From DATGIQ01 sp035295665 (GTDB taxonomy: Bacteria > Planctomycetota > Planctomycetia > Gemmatales > Gemmataceae), in contig DATGIQ010000680.1 of NCBI GenBank assembly GCA_035295665.1, forward strand, positions 1 through 32,550: DNA of 32,550 nucleotides, written 5' to 3'. This document shows, piece by piece, positions 24,087-32,073 of this stretch. A program made the position numbers and the translations under genes. The notes below the pieces were generated by a model. It was not told the origin of the DNA. It saw only the letters and a program-made list of their open reading frames with translations, and ran no database searches. Each line of letters begins with the position of its first letter. Position 1 is the stretch's first letter.

Positions 24087-24605
24087 CTAACTGGGAGTCC
24101 GTAGTTTGTCCCACAGCAAGATCGCGATCAGTGTCTTGGCATCGTGGATGGTACCATCCAGGGCCCAGGCGAGCGCTTGCTGCCAGGGCACAATCTGCGG
24201 CTGCAAATTCTCGTCCTTTTCGAGGCTCATTGCTCCCGGCGTCAGCTGCTGGGCCAAAAACAGATGGGTGCGTTCGCTCAGCACACCGGGCGACGGGATG
24301 AACTCGGCCAGCTTCCGCCACTGCTCCCCATGGTAGCCGGTTTCCTCCGCTAATTCCCGGACAGCGGCTGCGGGAGGCTGCTCGCCCGGCTCCAAGGTCC
24401 CGGCGGGAATCTCCCAAAGTGTCTCGCCGACGATGGGCCGCTGATTGCGAACCAAGCAGAGATGTTCGGCGTCCAACAGGGGGAGGATCGCCACGGCTCC
24501 TGGGTGGAGTACGACGTCGCGCTGGATGGTCTCACCACTGGGGAGGAGGCTCGTATCCTGGGCGACCTGGATCTTGCGGCCACGGTGAATAATCTGTCGA
24601 GGCAC
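24087..24605 (-). CDS. NUDIX hydrolase, ADP-ribose pyrophosphatase type
   Basis: The protein has 172 residues. The Nudix box is complete: the GX5EX7REUXEEXGU pattern is met by GTLEPGEQPPAAAVRELAEETGY. Around it are VVLHPGAVAILPLL, LVRNQRPIVGETLWEIPAG and FIPSPGVLSERTHLFLA, which fit the ADP-ribose/NDP-sugar pyrophosphatase subfamily (NudF-like: R-Q-x-R-P, E-I-P-A-G). The GTG at 24605 is preferred because GGGAG lies about 8 nt upstream and homologous-looking sequence starts there; the frame stays open to 24728 but that extension is not Nudix-like. It converges with the anti-sigma gene and is divergent from the S2P operon. The substrate is inferred only. Confidence 0.88.
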   Translation of the reverse strand: MPRQIIHRGRKIQVAQDTSLLPSGETIQRDVVLHPGAVAILPLLDAEHLCLVRNQRPIVGETLWEIPAGTLEPGEQPPAAAVRELAEETGYHGEQWRKLAEFIPSPGVLSERTHLFLAQQLTPGAMSLEKDENLQPQIVPWQQALAWALDGTIHDAKTLIAILLWDKLRTPS

Positions 24606-24680
24606 CCTAGACTCCCGTTGTCGGTCGAGGAAAATGGACACCCAAACGACGGCTGGCCAACTGGTCGGAAGGCAACATGA

Positions 24681-24709
24681 TTGCTTGCCTTTCAGCCGAA
24701 TGATAGAAT
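24681..24709 (+). promoter_or_regulatory. Sigma-70-type promoter of the S2P-hisS operon
   Basis: TTGCTT (24681-24686) and TAGAAT (24704-24709) are exactly 17 nt apart, with the -10 box 48 nt before ATG 24758. This is the best promoter match in the window. Confidence 0.6.
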
Positions 24710-24757
24710 TTCCGTGCTGGCGATTCAACGCTTTTATCGATGGGCTGAGTTGTTGCC

Positions 24758-25807
24758 ATGCGTGATCCGCTAACCTGGTCCATGCCGCTGGTGCGGTTGT
24801 TCGGCGTCACCGTCCGGGTTCATGTGCTCTTTCCCCTTATCGCGTTGGGGATCATCCTGCGCGTGGCCTTCAAGGAGGGGACGCCGAGCGGGCTTTGGAT
24901 CCAGGCGGCCATCATGATGGGTCTCCTGTTTGTTGCCGTACTGCTGCACGAGTTCGGCCACTGTTTCGGCGCTCGCCTGGTGGACGGCGATGCCCATGAA
25001 ATCCTCCTGTGGCCGTTGGGAGGACTAGCAGCCGTCGATTTGCCGCATACGGCGAGGGCCCACTTCCTCACAGCCGCGGCCGGGCCGTTTGTCAATGTGC
25101 TGCTCTGTCTGATCATGGCTTCGGCGTTGAGCGTGGTTGCAATCCGGCCTCCCCTCAATCCATTCTGGGAGCCCATCGCCGTGGACGCACACGGGATCGC
25201 TGATCCAGATCTTTATGGCTGGAACGGGCCCTTGGATTTCAAACCTTCTCCCTGGATGGTGTTGCTGGCCCGCTTCTTCTGGGTCAACTGGATCCTGTTC
25301 TTGCTAAATGTGTGCTTGCCCGGCTTCCCGCTGGACGGCGGCCGGCTCGTGCAATGCGCTCTATGGCCCCGTCTGGGATTTCGCGAAGCGACTCGCCTGG
25401 CCATTGGCGTCGGCTTTGTGACGATGCTGATCATCGGTGTCTACGCCATTGCCAAGGAAGAGACGTTGTGGTTGCTCCTGGCCCTTTTCATTTACGTGAC
25501 GTGCCGGCAGCAGTTCATCCTCCTGGAGACGGGAGGAGAGGAATCGCTGTTTGGCTATGATTTCTCTCAGGGCTACACCAGCCTGGAACGCGACCAGCCG
25601 CAAAGGCGCCGGCCCGGCCTCATCAAGCGCTGGCTGCAAAAGCGCGCCGCGCTCCGGCTTCAGCGCGAGCAGGAGACACGGGAGAGCGAAGAACGCCGGA
25701 TGGATGTGCTCCTGGAAAAGGTGCAGCGCGAGGGGCTGCAAGCATTGAGCGACGAAGAACGGCGCTTCCTGACCCGCGTCAGCGCCCGCTACCGGAACCG
25801 ACAGTGA
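24758..25807 (+). CDS. Site-2 protease family (M50) membrane metalloprotease
   Basis: The protein has 349 residues. The zinc-protease motif HEFGH is at H64-E65-F66-G67-H68 in a membrane helix, and the third ligand lies in NVCLPGFPLDGGRLVQ (D193), the NxxPxxxLDGGR signature of M50/S2P proteins. Several helices surround both motifs. After about residue 275 comes a soluble charged tail, coiled-coil in character (RAALRLQREQETRESEERR). The last part, VLLEKVQREGLQALSDEERRFL, resembles the DUF6576 tail known from rhomboid-type proteases. S2P enzymes cleave membrane-embedded substrates, classically anti-sigma factors, and this gene lies 700 nt from the anti-sigma gene. No PDZ domain is seen. hisS starts 1 nt after the stop. 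Confidence 0.9.
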   Translation: MRDPLTWSMPLVRLFGVTVRVHVLFPLIALGIILRVAFKEGTPSGLWIQAAIMMGLLFVAVLLHEFGHCFGARLVDGDAHEILLWPLGGLAAVDLPHTARAHFLTAAAGPFVNVLLCLIMASALSVVAIRPPLNPFWEPIAVDAHGIADPDLYGWNGPLDFKPSPWMVLLARFFWVNWILFLLNVCLPGFPLDGGRLVQCALWPRLGFREATRLAIGVGFVTMLIIGVYAIAKEETLWLLLALFIYVTCRQQFILLETGGEESLFGYDFSQGYTSLERDQPQRRRPGLIKRWLQKRAALRLQREQETRESEERRMDVLLEKVQREGLQALSDEERRFLTRVSARYRNRQ

Positions 25808-25808
25808 T

Positions 25809-27137
<1,329 letters not shown>

Positions 27138-27140
27138 GCC

Positions 27141-27689
27141 ATGGACCGCAGCAACCATTACGAGGCTGCCTTCGAAGCGTACTTGCAATCGCATCGGCTC
27201 GGCTACGTGGGTGTGGATGAAACGCGCCGGTCGATGCTGGGCGACGATCGCATCAAGAGCCTCGATTTCATCGTGCATGGGGAAAAGGGCGCCCGACTCT
27301 TGGTGGACGTGAAGGGGCGGCGGTTCCCGAGCGGACCCAGCCATCGCCAACGACGCGTGTGGGAGTGCTGGTCGACGCTCGAAGACTTGAGCGGACTGGA
27401 ACGCTGGACGGAGGTCTTTGGACCTGGTTATCAGGGACTACTGGTGTTCGCCTATCACATCCAATCCAGCGTCATTGTGCCCATTGAAACGGAAGACTTG
27501 TGGAGCTGGCGTGGCCGGCGTTATCTGCTGCGTGCCGTGCCGGTGGAGGAGTACCGCCGGCACATGCGCATCCGTAGTCCGAAATGGGGGACCGTCTCGC
27601 TCCCCGGCGCCGTCTTCCGCGCGCTCGCCCAACCGTTTCAGGATTTCACTCACGGCCGTCAACCCGTTGCCGCGGAGTGTCCGTTTTGA
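27141..27689 (+). CDS. HYExAFE family protein with a possible PD-(D/E)XK fold
   Basis: The protein has 182 residues starting MDRSNHYEAAFEAYLQSHRLGYVGVDETRR, which holds the HYExAFE signature I recall for a conserved planctomycete family of unknown role. Residues 45-65 (SLDFIVHGEKGARLLVDVKGRRF) look like the PD-(D/E)XK nuclease core: an acidic residue in a strand, then D-x-K (DVK) in the next. The nuclease reading is mine, not established. It lies 3 nt after hisS and 2 nt before the TIM-barrel gene, in one transcript. The C-terminal stretch is basic. Substrate and partner unknown. Confidence 0.8.
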   Translation: MDRSNHYEAAFEAYLQSHRLGYVGVDETRRSMLGDDRIKSLDFIVHGEKGARLLVDVKGRRFPSGPSHRQRRVWECWSTLEDLSGLERWTEVFGPGYQGLLVFAYHIQSSVIVPIETEDLWSWRGRRYLLRAVPVEEYRRHMRIRSPKWGTVSLPGAVFRALAQPFQDFTHGRQPVAAECPF

Positions 27690-27691
27690 TC

Positions 27692-28492
27692 ATGAAACGA
27701 TTGCAAATCGGGATCCGCCTCGAATCGTTGGGCGTGTCCTTGCGGCGTGGCCTACTCGAGATTGAACGCTTGGCCGTCATTGGTGTGCAGGTCGATGCCG
27801 CGGGCGACCTGTCGCCGAGAGCGCTCTCGCAAACGGGCCGCCGCGAATTTCGCCACATGTTGCGCGCTCACAATTTGGAGCTGACGGCCCTTGGCTGCCC
27901 ATTGCGGCACGGCCTGGACACGCCCATCGGGCTGGACCAACGGATCGACCACATCCGGCAGGTATTGAGCCTGAGCGCGGATCTGGGACCGCGCGTCGTC
28001 TTGGTCCAGGCTGGCCGGATTCCGGAAAAGGACGACGATCCGCGACTCCGATTTCTGACCGAGTCGCTCCTGGCATTGGGACACCACGGCGACCGCACCG
28101 GGACCGTGCTCGCCCTCGAGACTGGCCTCGAATCAGGGCAAATTCTTCGCTCATTCCTCAATCGCTTCGACACGGGCGGCCTGGGAGTCAATCTAGATCC
28201 AGCCAACCTGATGCTGTGCGGCTTCGATCCATACGACAGTACCCGAGCGTTGCAGAGCAAGGTGGTGCACGCCCAGGCGCAGGATGCACGGCAGGCCGGT
28301 CCCAATCGCGCGGGCCAGTTCGTTCCGCTAGGGCATGGCGATATCGAATGGATGCATTACCTGAGCGTGCTGGAGGAAATCGAATACCGCGGCTGGCTCG
28401 TCGTCAAACAGGACAGCGGCACCAACCGTCTTGCCGATGTGGCGGCCAGCGTACAATTTCTGAGGAGGTTTATTGCCCAGGAAAGTCCGTAG
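27692..28492 (+). CDS. Sugar phosphate isomerase/epimerase-like TIM-barrel protein
   Basis: The protein has 266 residues in the xylose-isomerase-like (AP endonuclease 2) TIM-barrel fold. Likely metal-site strands are TVLALETGLESG (Glu), GLGVNLDPANLML (Asp) and SKVVHAQAQDA (His). The fourth position, where related proteins have a Glu after the last core strand (W-L-V-V-E), here reads W-L-V-V-K-Q, so one ligand may be lost. Such proteins isomerise or dehydrate sugars and inositols; the substrate is not readable from context. ATG 27692 lies 2 nt after the preceding stop. Its stop codon lies within a 7-nt tandem repeat and its end overlaps the convergent ribD by 23 nt. The earlier start positions lie inside the neighbouring gene. 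Confidence 0.78.
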   Translation: MKRLQIGIRLESLGVSLRRGLLEIERLAVIGVQVDAAGDLSPRALSQTGRREFRHMLRAHNLELTALGCPLRHGLDTPIGLDQRIDHIRQVLSLSADLGPRVVLVQAGRIPEKDDDPRLRFLTESLLALGHHGDRTGTVLALETGLESGQILRSFLNRFDTGGLGVNLDPANLMLCGFDPYDSTRALQSKVVHAQAQDARQAGPNRAGQFVPLGHGDIEWMHYLSVLEEIEYRGWLVVKQDSGTNRLADVAASVQFLRRFIAQESP

Positions 28493-29615
28493 TCCGTAGT
28501 CCGCCGTCCGCAGCAATCTGGCTACGGACTCTTCCCTGGAACAGTACATCGGCGCCGACTTTCTGGATCTGCCAATCATCCAAAGGTAGGGCATCGGCGA
28601 CTCGATCGGCCCCGTGGCCGCCCATCGGCGTCAGCGCTGCTTCGCCGCCGATTAATCGCGGTGCGAGAAAGACGTGCACTTCATCGATGGCGTTCGCATC
28701 TCGAAAACTGCCGAGAATCTTGGAGCCGCCTTCGACCAAAATGTTCGTCAGCCGGCGTCGCCCCAGTTCGTCTAGCAGGGACAGCACAGCCGGCACCGGT
28801 CCCGTGGTCGGAAGGGAGAGGATTTCGCAGCCCAACGCCCGCAGGTGTCGTACAGCTGGGCTTTCCGGTGGAAGCGGTGTGGCAAGCCACACCGGCGCCT
28901 CCGCCACGGTTTTCACGAGCCGGCTTTGGGGCGAGATCTCTCCTGTCGTGCTCAGAACAATTCGAGCCGGCGTGCGTGGCCCCGGCGGGCGGACGGTCAG
29001 GAGCGGATCGTCGGCGCGAGCCGTCCCACTACCGATGACAATCGCATCCATTCGGCCACGCAGTTCGTGGACCCATCGGCGGGAATCCTCGCCGCTGATC
29101 CACTTGGAATCGCCGGTGAAGGTAGCAATCTTGCCATCGAGGCTCATGGCCCATTTGGCGTGAACAAAGGGCTGCCCGGTCGCCAACAGCTTCAAATAGG
29201 GGGAGTTTTGGCGGCGGGCTTCGGCCTCGCCCGGTCCAAAGTCGACGATGACACCGGCGGCACGGAGCAGCGCAGCTCCCCGGCCGGCCACCTGCGGGAA
29301 GGGGTCGGGCATGGCGGCCACGACCCGGTGAATCCCGGCGCGGAGCACGGCATCGGTACAGGGAGGGGTTTTGCCCTGATGGCAGCACGGCTCGAGGGTC
29401 ACGTAGAGCGTTGCCCCGCGGGCGGCCTCGCCGGCTGCGGCCAAGGCATGGACTTCGGCGTGGGCCTCGCCAAAGCGCTGGTGCCACCCTTCGCCGACGA
29501 GGTGGCCCGCGCGAACGACCACTGCCCCGACCAAGGGGTTCGGTTCCACCCAGCCGCGGCCACGCTCGGCCAGCTCCGAGGCGTGGCGCATCCATTCCCA
29601 ATCCGATGCAGCCAT
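28470..29615 (-). CDS. ribD: Bifunctional riboflavin deaminase/reductase RibD
   Basis: The protein has 381 residues and performs two early steps of riboflavin synthesis. The deaminase domain (1-150) has the zinc site H52 in GEAHAEVHAL with C77 and C86 in EPCCHQGKTPPC. The reductase domain (about 150-360) has FVHAKWAMSLDGKIATFTGDSKWIS, DAIVIGSGTARADDPLLTVR and NILVEGGSKILGSF, all standard. The last 20 or so residues are encoded by a tandem repeat (SQIAADGGLRTTDFPGQ) and are probably not part of the fold; the true end may be an accident of repeat insertion. It converges with and overlaps the TIM-barrel gene. Other rib genes are not in the window. Confidence 0.95.
   Translation of the reverse strand: MAASDWEWMRHASELAERGRGWVEPNPLVGAVVVRAGHLVGEGWHQRFGEAHAEVHALAAAGEAARGATLYVTLEPCCHQGKTPPCTDAVLRAGIHRVVAAMPDPFPQVAGRGAALLRAAGVIVDFGPGEAEARRQNSPYLKLLATGQPFVHAKWAMSLDGKIATFTGDSKWISGEDSRRWVHELRGRMDAIVIGSGTARADDPLLTVRPPGPRTPARIVLSTTGEISPQSRLVKTVAEAPVWLATPLPPESPAVRHLRALGCEILSLPTTGPVPAVLSLLDELGRRRLTNILVEGGSKILGSFRDANAIDEVHVFLAPRLIGGEAALTPMGGHGADRVADALPLDDWQIQKVGADVLFQGRVRSQIAADGGLRTTDFPGQ
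28484..28504. repeat. Three tandem copies of a 7-bp repeat
   Basis: AGTCCGT occurs at 28484-28490 and 28491-28497, and a one-mismatch third copy follows at 28498-28504. It supplies the stop of the TIM-barrel gene and codes for the extreme C-terminus of RibD on the other strand. Confidence 0.75.
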
Positions 29616-29681
29616 GTAGCCATTTTAGCCGGTCCGCCGGTCCCAGCAGGATTGGATCTGCAGACTTCCGGGCTCTCTACT

Positions 29682-29710
29682 TTTACTTTCCCGCCAAAAT
29701 GACGTAAGAT
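29682..29710 (+). promoter_or_regulatory. Candidate promoter upstream of the S55 peptidase gene
   Basis: TTTACT (29682-29687) and TAAGAT (29705-29710) are 17 nt apart. The match to consensus is moderate, and the implied leader is unusually long. Confidence 0.4.
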
Positions 29711-29830
29711 TAACCAGATGCCTCAACCACCTCGGTTTTCCCAAGGAAGCGGCCTGGGTGGTTTAAGCGCACGGAACAATCGAGGAGAGCTGGGCAAGTG
29801 AACTTGTCTGGGAATGGGCTTAGGGTTATA

Positions 29831-29927
29831 GTCGTTGGTTGAAACGCACAGTGCTTGCCGACCTGAATCGTTCACTCTCCTGCCTCGCATAGCCCGTGAG
29901 CCCTTTCCACCGATCAGGTCGTTGGTT
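29831..29927. repeat. 10-nt direct repeat in the leader
   Basis: GTCGTTGGTT occurs at 29831-29840 and 29918-29927. Each copy is followed within 2-4 nt by CGCACAG. The two copies are 87 nt apart. Confidence 0.6.
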
Positions 29928-30036
29928 AGCGCACAGAGCCCCTGCGAAGCCGTGCCGCGCTTCGTGGACAATGTCCGTGCGGTTTTCTGCTGCCGCGGGC
30001 TCGGACCCTCTTCCCGCCTTTTTTGGAGGCGTGGCC

Positions 30037-31929
30037 ATGAATGCCACTTTCCGATCGATCTTTCTTGCCGCTACCGCCCTACTCCTTCCTACATTCGCTA
30101 TTCTCCTCCAACCCATTTCCACGGTCCGGGCTGGTCCCAAACCGCAAACCTACTGGAACGTTGACGATGTGCGTGCCGGCATGAAGGGCCAGGGCCGCAC
30201 CGTTATGCATGGCACGAAGATCGAGTCCTTCGATGCCGAGGTGCTGGGCGTGCTCAAGAATACGAGCCCTGGCCGGGACATGGTCCTGTGCCGGCTGTCT
30301 GGCTTAAATCTGGAGAAGACCGGCGTTATCGCCGGCATGAGCGGCAGCCCCGTTTACATTGAGAATCGACTGCTGGGAGCGGTGGCCTATGCTTGGCCCT
30401 TCGGCAAGGAGCCGATCGCGGGCATCACGCCTTTCAGCCAGATGCATGGTTTTGTGGAAGCGTATGAACGCCGCGATCTGGCCGAACAGAATCAGCCGGT
30501 CCGCGTCGGGCTCAATGCGCCGCTTCAGATTGAAGGTCGAGAATTTAACCACGTGACCGTCTCCCAATCGTACGACGAACCGGTGCCGGCCGCGGCCGAC
30601 GGCTTGTGGATGATTCCGTTGCGAACGCCTTTGTGCGCGAGTGGCTTCACTGCACACAGTCTGAGTGTGCTCCGCGACCAATGCCACGCCGCTGGACTTT
30701 TGCCGATGCAAAGCGGGGCCGCCAGCGCATCCATCGCGGACCAGGAGCAGAACACGCCGCTCCAGCCCGGTGGCCCTTTAGCCGTCGCGCTTGTCCAGGG
30801 GGATTTTGACCTGTCCGGGATTGGCACCGTTACGCACATCGAGGGGAACCGGGTCTACGGGTGGGGTCATCCTTTTTATGGCATGGGGGCTTGTGAATTG
30901 CCGCTCATGACGGGCTACATCCATACGATTTATCCCCGCCAAAGTGTGAGCTTCAAGATGGGGTCTCCACTCCGAACAGTGGGCGTCATCAACGCCGACG
31001 TGAGCACGTGCATTGCCGGCTGGCTGGAGCGTAAACCAGACTTGATTCCCGCACGCCTGAGCGTCCAAGGATGCCCCGGGGAGACAAGCAAGACCTTCAA
31101 CATCCAAATTGTCCGGCAGCGCTCCTTGTTGCCCGCCTTGGTCTTTGCCTCGCTGGTCAATTCCATCGACATGCAGGGGGAATTGCCGGACGAATTGACG
31201 GCCGATCTGACGGCCCGTGTGGAAGTGGAAGGGCATGCGCCCCTCGTGATTCAAGACACTTACTCTGGTGCACTCTACACTGGCGGCCGGGCTCCGCCGG
31301 CGCTGTATGCCCCCGTGGCCAATCTGATCAATCTGCTGCTGTACAACTCGTACAAGCCGATTCGCATCAACCGCATCGAATGCGAAACACGCATCCGCGC
31401 CGAGCGCCGCACTGCGGACATTGAGGCGGTCGAACTCGATTCCGAAACGTATGAACCGGGGGATACGATCAAGGCCACCGTTTTTCTGCGACCCTTCAAG
31501 GGTCTTCGCCAGCGTTTGCCGGTGAGTCTGAAACTCCCCGTGGATCTCCCCGAAGGGAACTACACGGCGACGGTTTGCGATGATCTCAGCAATGCCCGGT
31601 TCGAGCTCCGCGACAACCCGACACTCAGTACGCCCCACACCTTGAGTCAGCTCTTTGAATCGTTGCAGGTGCAGACGGCCGCGAAACGAACCAATTTGGT
31701 GGTGCGCATCCCCATTAACGCCGTGGGCGTGGCAGTGGGCGGGACCGCGTTGCCAAACTTGCCCCCCAGCATGGTCCAGATCCTGGGCGCCAGCCGCCGG
31801 ACCGGAGCCCAGCCGGTGGCCGGCTCCCTGGTGGCTCGCCAAAGTACGACGTGGGTCGTGCAGGGAACCGAGTCCGTGCGGTTTATCGTGACCAAGAACA
31901 AGAAAGCGGATCGGGGAATTGAAAATTAG
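30037..31929 (+). CDS. Secreted SpoIVB peptidase S55-like protein
   Basis: The protein has 630 residues with a signal peptide (ATALLLPTFAILLQPISTVRAG). An S55-like region follows: TYWNVDDVRAGMKGQGRTVM, FDAEVLGVLKNTSPG, then VIAGMSGSPVYIENRLLGAVAYAW with the probable nucleophile S102 in GMSGSP. AIAGITPF-like IAGITPFSQMHG comes next, and later GTVTHIEGNRVYGWGHPFYG with H278. The C-terminal third is beta-rich (DSETYEPGDTIKATVF, YTATVCDD) and unassigned. Related proteins occur in planctomycetes and other bacteria; SpoIVB itself cleaves SpoIVFA in sporulation signalling. Here the Ser motif precedes the His motif, the reverse of SpoIVB, so activity is uncertain. ATG 30037 has TGGAGG about 7 nt upstream. 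The stop lies in the first copy of an AT-rich repeat. Confidence 0.82.
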   Translation: MNATFRSIFLAATALLLPTFAILLQPISTVRAGPKPQTYWNVDDVRAGMKGQGRTVMHGTKIESFDAEVLGVLKNTSPGRDMVLCRLSGLNLEKTGVIAGMSGSPVYIENRLLGAVAYAWPFGKEPIAGITPFSQMHGFVEAYERRDLAEQNQPVRVGLNAPLQIEGREFNHVTVSQSYDEPVPAAADGLWMIPLRTPLCASGFTAHSLSVLRDQCHAAGLLPMQSGAASASIADQEQNTPLQPGGPLAVALVQGDFDLSGIGTVTHIEGNRVYGWGHPFYGMGACELPLMTGYIHTIYPRQSVSFKMGSPLRTVGVINADVSTCIAGWLERKPDLIPARLSVQGCPGETSKTFNIQIVRQRSLLPALVFASLVNSIDMQGELPDELTADLTARVEVEGHAPLVIQDTYSGALYTGGRAPPALYAPVANLINLLLYNSYKPIRINRIECETRIRAERRTADIEAVELDSETYEPGDTIKATVFLRPFKGLRQRLPVSLKLPVDLPEGNYTATVCDDLSNARFELRDNPTLSTPHTLSQLFESLQVQTAAKRTNLVVRIPINAVGVAVGGTALPNLPPSMVQILGASRRTGAQPVAGSLVARQSTTWVVQGTESVRFIVTKNKKADRGIEN

Positions 31930-31957
31930 AAATTGAAAATGAGAAATTGAAAATGGG
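31916..31957. repeat. Three tandem copies of a 14-bp AT-rich repeat
   Basis: Units at 31916-31929, 31930-31943 and 31944-31957 share the core AATTGAAAAT. The first unit supplies the stop codon of the S55 gene. A partial inverted copy lies near 32023-32045 (TTTTCAATTTTTAATT), so the region can form an imperfect AT-rich hairpin. Confidence 0.7.
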
Positions 31958-32022
31958 AGAAGCCTTGCCCTCGCGGAGACCACGCTTCCGAAGAGCATCG
32001 GCCGTTTCAATTCTCAAGTTCG

Positions 32023-32045
32023 AGTTTTCAATTTTTAATTGTGAA
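32023..32045. repeat. Inverted copy of the AT-rich repeat
   Basis: This stretch matches about 19 of 23 positions of the complement of the repeat units at 31917-31940. It lies just before the next gene. Confidence 0.55.
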
Positions 32046-32073
32046 TGATTCTTCGAAACGAGGGAACTTCATT

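Larger units (their letters stand above)
29616..30036. other. Gene-free region and long leader of the S55 peptidase gene
   Basis: No supported gene is seen in these 421 nt. It contains a promoter candidate, an AACCACC/GGTGGTT inverted repeat (near 29724-29764) and a 10-nt direct repeat (29831 and 29918). The leader from the promoter to ATG 30037 would be about 320 nt. Confidence 0.5.

Noticed and set aside
30778..32010. 410-codon minus-strand frame over the S55 gene
   Set aside because: It is antisense to a gene with signal peptide and S55 motifs, and its translation is His/Arg/Gln-rich without a family.
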